From the NCBI GenBank assembly GCA_020722705.1, contig DYKI01000011.1, positions 1-64,000 on the forward strand: DNA of 64,000 bases. The letters are read 5' to 3'. This document shows, one piece after another, positions 36,252 to 44,264 of the stretch. The notes beneath the pieces were generated by a model that was not told where the DNA came from, did not search any database, and saw only the letters and a list, made by a program, of their open reading frames with translations. Both the position numbers and the translations under genes were made by a program. The stretch comes from Chthonomonas calidirosea. GTDB taxonomy: Bacteria > Armatimonadota > Chthonomonadetes > Chthonomonadales > CAJBBX01. The first letter of the stretch is position 1; every line of letters starts with the position of its first letter.

Positions 36252-36533
36252 ATGAAGGCTAAGAGCGGATTCGTCCTGCGCGAAGTCGGCGAGGGTACCG
36301 TCCTGGTCCCGACCGGCGAGCGCGTGGTTGACATGAACGGCATGATCGTGCTTAACGACACCGGCAAGTTTATCTGGGAACGACTTGACGGCTCTCATAC
36401 CCCCGAGCAGATCGCGGCTGCTCTCGTGGATCTCTACGAGGTGTCGCTTGATGAAGCGGCGTCCGACGTGAACAGCTTCCTGAACGAGCTCGAGAACCTG
36501 GGGATACTTGAGAATGGCGCTGCTGCCAACTGA
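36252..36533 (+). CDS. PqqD-family peptide-binding protein (RRE)
   Basis: A 93-residue protein from ATG 36252, with TGGAGG ten bases upstream. The winged-helix PqqD pattern is clear: FVLREVGEGTVLVPTGERVVDMNGMIVLNDTGKFIWERLDGSHTPEQIAAALVDLYEV, followed by DVNSFLNELENLGIL. In RiPP pathways this fold (the RiPP recognition element) grips the leader peptide and hands it to the modifying enzyme. It overlaps the radical SAM gene by 20 bases, so the two are made together. The likely ligand is the peptide encoded just upstream. Confidence 0.9.
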   Translation: MKAKSGFVLREVGEGTVLVPTGERVVDMNGMIVLNDTGKFIWERLDGSHTPEQIAAALVDLYEVSLDEAASDVNSFLNELENLGILENGAAAN

Positions 36534-37587
36534 CTACAAGGAGCTGACGCGCGCCATCATGGCGCAGGCGGCGGATGCAGGCCGTCCCGTCAACGGCTCA
36601 TTCGAGCTGACAAGCCGGTGCAACCTCGGCTGCAAGATGTGCTATATCCGCACACGCGCCGGCGATCGGGCCATCAAGGCAACGGAACTCAGCGCCGAGC
36701 AATGGCTGGATCTGGCCAAACAGGGTGTCGAGGCCGGGATGCTGTTCCTGCTCCTGACCGGCGGCGAAGTGTTCCTGCGGCCCGACTTCTTCGACATCTA
36801 CGAGCCCCTGACCGATATGGGCTTGCTGATTACCCTCTTCACGAATGCCACGCTGATCAACAAACGAGCGGCAGAACGACTCGCCAAGCGGCCTCCCAAC
36901 CGCACGGAGGTCACGCTTTACGGAGCCAGCAAGGAGACCTACGAAGCGGTTACGGGTGAACCGGGCAGCTACGATCGGTGCATTCGCGGCATTGATCTTC
37001 TCGTTGAGGCAGGCGTGACGCTCAAACTCAAGACAACCATCAGTCGGATCAACGTTCACGAGTTCGACGAGATGCAGGCGATGGCAGACAAGTGGGGGGT
37101 CGGCTTTGGGGCCAGTTGGCTTCTCTCGAAGCGACGGGACCTTTGCTCCAGCATGGTTGAGGATATCCGCTTGAACGCGAAAGAAGCGGTCGAGCTTGAG
37201 ACGAGAGACGAGCAGGCGGTTGCCAACATGCGGATGATCGCCCAGCGCGAGCCGGAGCCGGTTTCTGAAGATCCGTTCTACTGTCAGGCCGGAAAGTCGT
37301 CCTTCGTGGTCGGTCCGTCGGGCGACATGAATGTCTGCATTGACCTGCCGCTCCCGCGAGCGCGGCCGACGGAGGTCGGCTTCGTCAATGCCTGGGAGCA
37401 AGTGAAGCGCTTCATCAGGACGGTGCCGCAGTCGGAGGACTGCAAGTCCTGCGAGCTCAACAAGTACTGCGTCCGATGTCCGGCGTGGGGTTACGTTGAG
37501 ACCGGTTCGATGACGAGCTCGGTCGTGTATCTCTGCGAGATCGCCAAGGAGCGCCGCGACCGTTACGCAGTGGAGGCTGCCGCTTGA
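36514..37587 (+). CDS. Radical SAM/SPASM peptide maturase
   Basis: 357 residues from ATG 36514 (MALLPTDYKELTRA). The radical SAM cluster motif is C36-LGC40-KMC43 in ELTSRCNLGCKMCYIRT, followed by LLTGGEVFLRPDFF and a TNATLINK segment. The C-terminal SPASM part carries many Cys: YCQAGKSSFVVGPSGDMNVCIDL, CKSCELNKYCVRCPAWGY and a final C near residue 343. Enzymes of this type install Cys-to-carbon thioether or carbon-carbon crosslinks in peptides. It is the second of five overlapping genes. The target is probably the 53-residue peptide with two Cys. Confidence 0.92.
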   Translation: MALLPTDYKELTRAIMAQAADAGRPVNGSFELTSRCNLGCKMCYIRTRAGDRAIKATELSAEQWLDLAKQGVEAGMLFLLLTGGEVFLRPDFFDIYEPLTDMGLLITLFTNATLINKRAAERLAKRPPNRTEVTLYGASKETYEAVTGEPGSYDRCIRGIDLLVEAGVTLKLKTTISRINVHEFDEMQAMADKWGVGFGASWLLSKRRDLCSSMVEDIRLNAKEAVELETRDEQAVANMRMIAQREPEPVSEDPFYCQAGKSSFVVGPSGDMNVCIDLPLPRARPTEVGFVNAWEQVKRFIRTVPQSEDCKSCELNKYCVRCPAWGYVETGSMTSSVVYLCEIAKERRDRYAVEAAA

Positions 37588-38465
37588 ACCGTCTCGCATT
37601 CGGCATAGCCGGCCTGACCATCAATGTCGAATCGGAACAGCCGTTTCCGAGCGGTTTTGTGGGCGAAAAGCTCGCTCCGTTCGTGTTGCAGGAGCCGATC
37701 GCCGTTTCTGATGTCAGTGTCCGCTGGACTGATCGAGACCCACGCGGGATGCCGTTGGGAGAAGAAGTGTTTGCTCCCGGTTCCGTGTGGCGCATGCATC
37801 GTCGCGCAGATCGCAGCGATGGTTGGACGGCCGTCATCTCCTATGCGGATGACGGCCGTTTGACCGACAAAGCCGGCGTCGTCGAGGTGGACGGCGGCTG
37901 GCGCAGCGTGGCTCTGACCGAGCGAAGCCGAGGCGCATCCTGGTCCAGTCTGCTGAACCTCGGGGCAGGCGAGCTGATCGTCCGAACGCGTATCATTCTG
38001 GAAGGCGGCCTGGTGTTCCATGCGTCTGCCATAGACGATTCGGGTTCCGGAGTGATGATGGTCGGGCATGCCGGCGCCGGCAAGAGCACCCAGGCCTCCA
38101 TCTGGAGCCGTCAGGACGGCGTTATTGCCCTGAGCGATGACCGCGTTGGGGTCCGACTGGTGCATGGTATGCCGGTCGCTTACGGCACGCCATGGGGCGG
38201 CACGGCGGGCATCGCCAAGAACCACTCGGTGCCGCTGAAGGCTATTCTGGTGCTGGAGCAAGCGCCGGCCAACGCCATCGAGCCGCTGCCCATCGAAGAT
38301 GCCGCCCCACTTCTGCTTGCCCGCTGTTTCCTGCCATACTGGAGCAGTTCCATGATGGGTGCAGCGATGGATGCGATGACCGATCTTCTCCGAAAGGTCC
38401 CGGTGTACCAGTTCCGCTGTCTGCCGAATGACACGGTGGTGCCGGTCGTCCGCGCCGTGTTGTGA
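37584..38465 (+). CDS. HprK-like serine kinase of a RiPP cluster
   Basis: 293 residues from a TTG start at 37584, which overlaps the radical SAM stop (TTGA) and has TGGAGG eight bases before it. The C-terminal half has the HPr kinase fold: FHASAI (H146), Walker A GHAGAGKST (161-169), SDDRVGVR and GTPWGGTAG. The N-terminal 130 residues are not HprK-like. There is no ptsH or other PTS gene here. Relatives in lasso peptide clusters (PadeK, ThcoK) phosphorylate the C-terminal Ser of the precursor, and the peptide in this locus ends in Ser. Confidence 0.85.
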   Translation: MNRLAFGIAGLTINVESEQPFPSGFVGEKLAPFVLQEPIAVSDVSVRWTDRDPRGMPLGEEVFAPGSVWRMHRRADRSDGWTAVISYADDGRLTDKAGVVEVDGGWRSVALTERSRGASWSSLLNLGAGELIVRTRIILEGGLVFHASAIDDSGSGVMMVGHAGAGKSTQASIWSRQDGVIALSDDRVGVRLVHGMPVAYGTPWGGTAGIAKNHSVPLKAILVLEQAPANAIEPLPIEDAAPLLLARCFLPYWSSSMMGAAMDAMTDLLRKVPVYQFRCLPNDTVVPVVRAVL

Positions 38466-38944
38466 ACGTCTCGTGCCGTGATCTCGTGCCGATCATCCAG
38501 GCCGTGCTAAGCGCTGGTTCGCGTGTGCGCTTCACGGCTACGGGCGGGAGCATGATCCCGTTCATCCGGAGTGGCGAGACGGTCGAACTGCAGGCCATCG
38601 AGCACGACGACATCAGGTCGGGCGATATTCTTCTGGCAATGCGTTCTGATGGCGTTTATGTCCTGCATCGCGTCGCTGAACTCGGCGATCGAAAGGTCTT
38701 CCTGGTAAGCGACGCAGGCCGAGCCGACGGCTGGATAGGCGCCGAGAACGTGGTGGCTCGCGCCACTGCGGTCTACAGGCGCGGACGCCGCCATGCGCTC
38801 GATACTGCCAGAGCTCGTCGCATGGGGCTGCTATGGATGCGCCTTGGGTCCCTTGCCACCGGCTCGCTTGCGCTGTGGCTGGCCCTGAGACGCCGACTCC
38901 GGCATGGGGGGCGCGCACAGGGGTGCGACCGGAACCCTGCGTGA
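38462..38944 (+). CDS. S26-type (signal-peptidase-like) membrane peptidase
   Basis: 160 residues from GTG 38462, overlapping the kinase stop by GTGA. The Ser motif is GGSMIPFIRSGE (S30), followed by DDIRSGDILLA. The second catalytic position reads YVLHRV, with His where bacterial LepB has Lys, so a Ser/His dyad as in Sec11/SipW types is likely. A C-terminal hydrophobic segment (about 121-142) with a basic tail would anchor it. In this operon it is a candidate leader peptidase. A role in general protein export is less likely because of the short size and the context. Confidence 0.8.
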   Translation: MNVSCRDLVPIIQAVLSAGSRVRFTATGGSMIPFIRSGETVELQAIEHDDIRSGDILLAMRSDGVYVLHRVAELGDRKVFLVSDAGRADGWIGAENVVARATAVYRRGRRHALDTARARRMGLLWMRLGSLATGSLALWLALRRRLRHGGRAQGCDRNPA

Positions 38945-40185
38945 CCTGTTGCGATCAGCCCTCCACTGCCCTCGCAGCAAACAGCGGAGAGGATGAGGAC
39001 AAGCACTCCCGTCTGCTTCTGTCGCTCTCCCTATGGCCGGCCTTCCATCACGTCGTAGATCGAACCTGCGGCAAGCTCACCGAGGACGATTGGCGACGCG
39101 CGCTCGGCCTTGCCAGAATCCACGGACTCACACCGATCCTGTATGCCGCAGCGGTCGAGGGGTGGACCGACCAGCCGGTGCCAGGTCTCGACGGTCCCAA
39201 ACGTTCGTACTTCATCCATGGCGCAAGGTCAGTGTTTGCGCTGGAAGAGCTCCGCGAGATATCCGAAGCCCTGGCCGGCGCCGGGCTGCGTCTGGTGGCC
39301 CTCAAGGGGATCGCTTCGATCCTGAGCGTCTATCCTGACCAGGCGCTTCGCACCCTGAGCGATCTGGATGTCCTGATTGATCTCCCGCAGCTTGGGCGCG
39401 CGGTTCAGGTCTTGAAGGAGCTGGGCTATACGAAGATTGAGAAGGCCACTTCACCCGAAGACGAGTGGCTGACAGTGATGTATCTGGATGGAATCTGCAT
39501 GGTACGCCCGCGCCGACTGCCTGTCGAGCTCCACTGCAGCTTCCTTGGGGGGCTCGGCGACACCGAAACGGCCATTGAGGACGCATGGCGGAGCCCTGTC
39601 ACCCTTGATGCCGGGCCGTGGTCCGTACTCGGTCTTCCGTTCGAACACGCGTTCATCATGGCTGCGTGCCACCTGCGCCGCAACTTCGATCGCGCGTTGC
39701 CCTACCTCAAGGACGTGACGGACCTGGCCCTTCTGTCCAGACGGATCGAAGTGCTCGGCGCATGGGACCGAATGTGGGAGGCTGCGCGACGCTGGGCGGT
39801 TATCGAGCACGTGCGTGGCGTTGCGGCATTCCTGAACGCTTATACGCCCGCGCATGTGCCGGATTGCGAGGATGCGGTGCCGGCATTCACCCCGGCGGAT
39901 CTGGTCTATGCGCTCGAACGGCTCGAAGGGCGAGGGCGGCTAAGCGAGGGGCTAGCGGCGCGCATGCGTCTGGTCGGAAGGCTTCCCGGACTGGCGGCGC
40001 AAGCCCGGTTCATGGCGGGTCTCGCTGTGCCCAGGCCCGGGTTCCTGCGCTGGAGATACCGGCTTGCCGACAACCGATCAGTCGCGCCATACTACGCGCT
40101 GCACATCTTTCGGGCGGTGTTCCGCATGGTTGAGGACGTCGTCCTGCGAACGAAGCAGAGCCGACGCCGCCACACTCGCGGCTGA
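38941..40185 (+). CDS. NTP_transf_5-family nucleotidyltransferase
   Basis: 414 residues if started at GTG 38941, which overlaps the peptidase stop by GTGA; the track's earlier start lies inside the peptidase gene. The nucleotidyltransferase core is LRLVALKGIASILSVYPDQALRTLSDLDVLID with a D-x-D metal site (SDLDVL), then RPRRLPVELHCSF. The rest is helical. Members often accompany PqqD, HprK-like and peptidase genes in lasso-like clusters; their reaction is mostly unproven, with transfer of NMP or addition to a phosphate proposed. It is the last gene of the unit, ten bases from a convergent gene. Confidence 0.82.
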   Translation: MTCCDQPSTALAANSGEDEDKHSRLLLSLSLWPAFHHVVDRTCGKLTEDDWRRALGLARIHGLTPILYAAAVEGWTDQPVPGLDGPKRSYFIHGARSVFALEELREISEALAGAGLRLVALKGIASILSVYPDQALRTLSDLDVLIDLPQLGRAVQVLKELGYTKIEKATSPEDEWLTVMYLDGICMVRPRRLPVELHCSFLGGLGDTETAIEDAWRSPVTLDAGPWSVLGLPFEHAFIMAACHLRRNFDRALPYLKDVTDLALLSRRIEVLGAWDRMWEAARRWAVIEHVRGVAAFLNAYTPAHVPDCEDAVPAFTPADLVYALERLEGRGRLSEGLAARMRLVGRLPGLAAQARFMAGLAVPRPGFLRWRYRLADNRSVAPYYALHIFRAVFRMVEDVVLRTKQSRRRHTRG

Positions 40186-40195
40186 TCCTGGCGCT

Positions 40196-42040
40196 CTAGT
40201 CCAACACCTTCAGAACGGCCTGAGCTGTCCTGTGGTTGCCGAACGGCGGCATCACATAGACGCCCTGCGTCCGTGACCTGGCCTCGATGAGAAACTGTCG
40301 GGCCACATCCAGGCCGTAATGCCGCGCATCGGCGTCCTCCATGTCGGCCATTCGCGCCCTGATTTCGTCGGGTATCCGGATGCCTGGTACCTCGTTGTGC
40401 ATGAACTCACAGTGCCGCGAACTGCGCAGAGGCAGCAACCCGAAGAGGAGCGGGAGCTGCACGCGTGAGGCAGCATCTGCGGCTGTGTCGAGGGCCTCAA
40501 GGTCAAAGATGGGCTGAGTGTAGATGACATGCGCTCCCTCCATGGCCTTGCGCTCCAGTCGTGCGAGCTCCTTCCCAGGATCGGCGGCGAGCGGATCGAA
40601 TGCGACGGCAATGGTGAACGCAGTGGCCTGGCCGATCCCGGCACCGGCCAGGTCAATGCCCTCATTGAACCTGCGGAGTATCCGCACCAGACCAACCGAG
40701 TCGATGTCATAGACCGAGGTTGCGCTCGGGTAGTCGCCGATGAGCGCCGGATCGCCTGTCACAGCCAGCACGTTGCGCAAGCCCAGGGCGTGGGCGCCAA
40801 GGAGGTCTGCCTGTACAGCCAACAGGTTGCGGTCACGGCAGGCGAAGTGCAGCATAACCTCGATTCCGGCTCGTTCCTGAACCAGATGTGCGACAGCGAT
40901 GGCGTTCATTCTGAGGCGCGCGCGGGCTCCATCGGAGATGTCTATCACATCAACGCCCGACACGTGCAGAGCCGCCGCTGCCTCGATGACCTTCCTGATA
41001 TCACTCCCTCGGGGCAAATCGAGTTCTACAGCCTTGACGTATGTGTTTCCGATTTTGCGCGACAGGCGCGAGTAATCAGTTGGTGAGGCGGGCAGTGGAA
41101 CTTCATGAGCTGGAAGCGTTGCCTTCGGGGCAACCGGCCTCGTCTGAGCAGTCGGCGCCCGCCTCGCCAGAGCCCGAACGACGGCGGCGATGTGCTCCGG
41201 AGATGTTCCGCAGCATCCGCCGATGATCGCGGCGCCCGCGTCGGCAAGCATACAGGCTTGCCGACCGAAGTACTCGGGAGTCACGGCATAACGTATCTCA
41301 TTGCCGACACGCTGGGGAAGGCCTGGAGTCGGCATGGCGCTCAGGGGCAGAGAGGTTTGACCACGCATGGAACGGACGATCTGGACCATCCGCTGGGGAC
41401 CGACGGCGCAGTTGGCTCCGACGGCTACCACTCCGGGCCACGAACTCACCTCGGTGGCAAATCGTGCCGGCAGACCGGAAGAGAGGCTGGCACCGTCCTC
41501 AACGAAGACCTTCTGGACGATGATCGGGACGTCGCCCAACGAACGGACTGCGGCGTGGGCCGTGCGCAGTTCCTCGATATCGTGGAACGTCTCCAGCAGG
41601 ATCAGGTCAACGCCCTCATTGAGGAGGACTTCGGCCTGTTCGCGGAAAGCGCGCGTGGCCTCTTCGGCATGGATGGCACCCGACGGCGCAAGCGCGCGCC
41701 CGCAAGGTCCCATGGCACCGGCAACGATCGTCTGTGGGCCGGCAGCACGTCGCGCGATCAAGACGGCGTCTTTGTTGATGTCCTTCAGTGAGCGTTCGAG
41801 CAAATGGGTCGAAAGTTTGATGCGGTTTGCGCCGAACGTATTCGTCTCGATGAGCTGTGCCCCGGCGGCTACGTATGCCGCGTGGCATCTCTCGACGGCT
41901 GCGGGATTCGTGAGGTTGGCCAGCTCGTACGGAAGCGGGATGCGCTGCTCAGCCAGCAGGGTGCCCATCGCGCCGTCCGCAACGGTGGTACTTTGTCGAA
42001 GTCGTTCCAGTATGTCATCTGCACTGAGCACGGTATGCAC
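40196..42040 (-). CDS. Bifunctional homocysteine S-methyltransferase / methylenetetrahydrofolate reductase
   Basis: About 614 residues from a likely GTG at 42040 (VHTVLSADDILERL); the track's TTG-type extension is unlikely. The N-terminal half is a Zn-dependent Hcy methyltransferase: ADGAMGTLLAEQ, ETNTFGANRIKL, and zinc Cys in VGANC and GGCCGTSPEH. The C-terminal half, from about residue 320, is a MetF-type TIM barrel with FAC, LAVTGDP and VIYTQPIFD. Such fusions (YitJ type) make methyl-THF and use a methyl donor to form methionine. It is transcribed alone toward the nucleotidyltransferase. Confidence 0.88.
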   Translation of the reverse strand: MHTVLSADDILERLRQSTTVADGAMGTLLAEQRIPLPYELANLTNPAAVERCHAAYVAAGAQLIETNTFGANRIKLSTHLLERSLKDINKDAVLIARRAAGPQTIVAGAMGPCGRALAPSGAIHAEEATRAFREQAEVLLNEGVDLILLETFHDIEELRTAHAAVRSLGDVPIIVQKVFVEDGASLSSGLPARFATEVSSWPGVVAVGANCAVGPQRMVQIVRSMRGQTSLPLSAMPTPGLPQRVGNEIRYAVTPEYFGRQACMLADAGAAIIGGCCGTSPEHIAAVVRALARRAPTAQTRPVAPKATLPAHEVPLPASPTDYSRLSRKIGNTYVKAVELDLPRGSDIRKVIEAAAALHVSGVDVIDISDGARARLRMNAIAVAHLVQERAGIEVMLHFACRDRNLLAVQADLLGAHALGLRNVLAVTGDPALIGDYPSATSVYDIDSVGLVRILRRFNEGIDLAGAGIGQATAFTIAVAFDPLAADPGKELARLERKAMEGAHVIYTQPIFDLEALDTAADAASRVQLPLLFGLLPLRSSRHCEFMHNEVPGIRIPDEIRARMADMEDADARHYGLDVARQFLIEARSRTQGVYVMPPFGNHRTAQAVLKVLD

Positions 42041-42124
42041 CTCAATCGTTCTTGGTCGGGCTAACGGCTGGCAGTCTACCCGCACCAATCGTCCGAGTGT
42101 CAATCACATGGGAGAGCGAGTGCT

Positions 42125-42658
42125 ATGAACCTCACAGCCTGCAGAAGCGGACGCGCACTGCTGAGGGCAAGAATCTGCACTGCCGGCGTTCTGGCCGCCG
42201 GCGTCGCGGTGTTCGGGCCGTTCGGACACGGCGGCGTCATGAGAAGCGAAGCCATGACAGTCCGGGGCTGCCATGACGAGACCCTGCAATGCAGTCTCGA
42301 AACGTTCAGTGTCAGGAGGCGTGTCGGCTTTGTTATTGTCTCGGGCGTGGTGCGGAACGTCTCACCTCGAATATGCCGAGCTGTTGAAGTTGTTGCCGAC
42401 GCAGAGAGCCCTGCCGGAATGGCGCTTGACCAGGCTTCCGCCCTGATTGACACGACCGACCTCTATCCGGGGCGCGCGTCGTCATTCAACGTCATATTCG
42501 ATGATCACCCGCGCATTGGAGCGGTCTCGCTTCGACTTCGGCGTCTCAGAAGCTCTTCGCTGACACCACCGCCCTCGCTAACCGTCACACGGGGCACACC
42601 GGGAGACGAGTGTTCGGCTGACCCGGGCCGCCTTCGCGTCACACCGGAGGTACATTAG
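42125..42658 (+). CDS. Exported protein with FxLYD-like domain
   Basis: A 177-residue protein with an N-terminal basic and hydrophobic stretch (ARICTAGVLAAGVAVFGPFGHGG) that looks like a signal peptide or anchor. Residues 65-140 fit the FxLYD pattern: VSGVVRNVSPRICRAVEVVADAESPAGMALDQASALIDTTDLYPGRASSFNVIFDD. Such domains occur in secreted proteins of unknown role. ATG 42125 has GGGAGAGCG before it. It is probably an independent gene near rsgA. Confidence 0.6.
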   Translation: MNLTACRSGRALLRARICTAGVLAAGVAVFGPFGHGGVMRSEAMTVRGCHDETLQCSLETFSVRRRVGFVIVSGVVRNVSPRICRAVEVVADAESPAGMALDQASALIDTTDLYPGRASSFNVIFDDHPRIGAVSLRLRRLRSSSLTPPPSLTVTRGTPGDECSADPGRLRVTPEVH

Positions 42659-42744
42659 CCCCAAGCATAGCGCCCTGGCCCACGTACCTGACCTCACGCC
42701 CAGAGGAGGAGTTTTCAGGCTCGGCAGCGAATATCGGTGCGGTG

Positions 42745-43704
42745 ATGGGCAACGCGAACACGGAGGCAGAGGGCATAGTACTGCGCGCAGTATGCGGTGT
42801 ATACACCGTTCATGCCGACGGGCGCATCGTACACTGCACTCTCCGGGGCAACCTCAAGAAGGAGTTCGAGTACAGCGGCGGCTCTGCTCCTCGTGTCACT
42901 GGCGTCAAGCGTCACCACGGCCGTGACGCGCTCGCAGTCGGCGACAGGGTCCTGTTCGTGCCTGGACCCCATGGCGGCGGGATCATCGAGGCGATTCTGC
43001 CGCGCAGGTCGAGGTTCAGCCGCACGGGTTTCCGAGGCCGTGAACACACGGTGGTCTGCAACCTGGATCTGGTGGTGATCGTGGCTGCGTGTGCAGAGCC
43101 GAACCCGGATATGTGGAAGCTGGATCGGTTCCTCGTTGCCGCCGAGGCTGAGGGACTCGATGCCGTGATCGCTGCCAACAAGACCGATCTCGTATCGGGC
43201 GATGCCGTAGCGATCTTCGTCGAGTACGTCAACGTCGGGTACAAGGTCGTGCCCGTTTGCGCCAAGTCCGGCGACGGTCTGCGTGCTCTGCAAGAGATAT
43301 TGACGGGTCGGATCGCGGCTTTCGTGGGTGCGTCGGGAGTTGGTAAGTCCAGCCTGCTCAACGCACTGCAGCCGGGCCTGAATCTGCGCACAGCGGATAT
43401 CGGCAGGGTGACGTGGAAGGGGCGCCATACGACGACCGCCGCTCAGCTCATTCCGCTGCGATTTGGCGGATGGGTTGCCGATACGCCGGGGCTGCGCCAG
43501 TTCGAACTGACGGACCTCGATCGCGAGGAGATAGCCGACTGCTTCCCTGAGTTCCGGCCCTACATCGGCCAGTGCCGCTTCGACGATTGCCGTCACGAGG
43601 CCGAACCGGGATGTGCAGTTCGCGATGCCGTCGAGTGCGGTCGCATCTCTCCGAGGCGTTACGAGAGCTTTCGTTTGATGGCGGCAGCCGCCGAGAGTCG
43701 GTAG
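42745..43704 (+). CDS. rsgA: Ribosome small subunit-dependent GTPase A
   Basis: A 319-residue circularly permuted GTPase. An OB-fold N-terminus is followed by G4 (ANKTDLV), G5 (VCAKSGDGL), G1 (GASGVGKSSLLNAL) and G3 (DTPGLRQF) in that permuted order. The C-terminal zinc site is C-x(n)-C-x(n)-H: CRFDDCRHEAEPGCAV. It helps mature the 30S subunit. The start could also be the GTG at 42742. It is convergent with hslV, 17 bases apart. Confidence 0.94.
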   Translation: MGNANTEAEGIVLRAVCGVYTVHADGRIVHCTLRGNLKKEFEYSGGSAPRVTGVKRHHGRDALAVGDRVLFVPGPHGGGIIEAILPRRSRFSRTGFRGREHTVVCNLDLVVIVAACAEPNPDMWKLDRFLVAAEAEGLDAVIAANKTDLVSGDAVAIFVEYVNVGYKVVPVCAKSGDGLRALQEILTGRIAAFVGASGVGKSSLLNALQPGLNLRTADIGRVTWKGRHTTTAAQLIPLRFGGWVADTPGLRQFELTDLDREEIADCFPEFRPYIGQCRFDDCRHEAEPGCAVRDAVECGRISPRRYESFRLMAAAAESR

Positions 43705-43721
43705 CTGCCGCTGGAGGTGGG

Positions 43722-44264
43722 CTATCCGATTGCGTCTACCACCATCTGATCGTTCGTGAAGACGCAGATTTCGGACGCAATCCGCAAGGCCTCCTGCGCG
43801 ATCTCGCGAGCGGACAGCGATGTGAACCGAACAAGGGCCTTGGCTGCAGCCTGGGCATAGGGACCGCCTGATCCGATCGCCAGCACTCCGTCGTCAGGTT
43901 CAAGAACATTCCCGTCGCCGGAGAGAAGGTAAAGCTTCTCGGCATCAGCAACGATCACAAGCGCTTCGAACCTTCGCATCAGCCGATCGGTTCGCCACTC
44001 GCGGACGAACTCGATCGCGGCTTTCGTCAGATTCCCATTTGCCGATTGGAGTTTGGCCTCGAATCTGTCGGCCAGCGCAAGCGCATCTGCAACAGACCCG
44101 GAGAAGCCTGCGAGCACTCGGTCATGGTACATCCGCCGGATTTTTCGCGCGGTGCTCTTGACGATGACGTGCTCCATGCTGACCTGGCCATCGCCCGCAA
44201 TGGCTACCTGTCCGCCGCGCATCACGGCAACAATCGTTGTCGAGCGGGTCTTGCCTGAGCTCAT
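43722..44264 (-). CDS. hslV: ATP-dependent protease subunit HslV
   Basis: A 180-residue proteasome-like peptidase. The catalytic Thr is in TTIVAVMRGGQVAIAGDGQVSM; here seven to eight residues (SSGKTRS) precede it and would have to be removed to free the Thr. Other blocks are ARKIRRMYHDRVLAGFSGSVADALAL and DDGVLAIGSGGPYAQAAAKAL. HslV normally works with the ATPase HslU, whose gene usually follows but is absent; rsgA lies there in the opposite direction. It overlaps xerC by ATGA. Confidence 0.93.
   Translation of the reverse strand: MSSGKTRSTTIVAVMRGGQVAIAGDGQVSMEHVIVKSTARKIRRMYHDRVLAGFSGSVADALALADRFEAKLQSANGNLTKAAIEFVREWRTDRLMRRFEALVIVADAEKLYLLSGDGNVLEPDDGVLAIGSGGPYAQAAAKALVRFTSLSAREIAQEALRIASEICVFTNDQMVVDAIG

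Noticed and set aside
35855-40185. Calling the peptide locus a lasso peptide cluster
   Set aside because: The asparagine synthetase-like cyclase and the transglutaminase-like B2 protease are absent; a radical SAM/SPASM enzyme is present instead.
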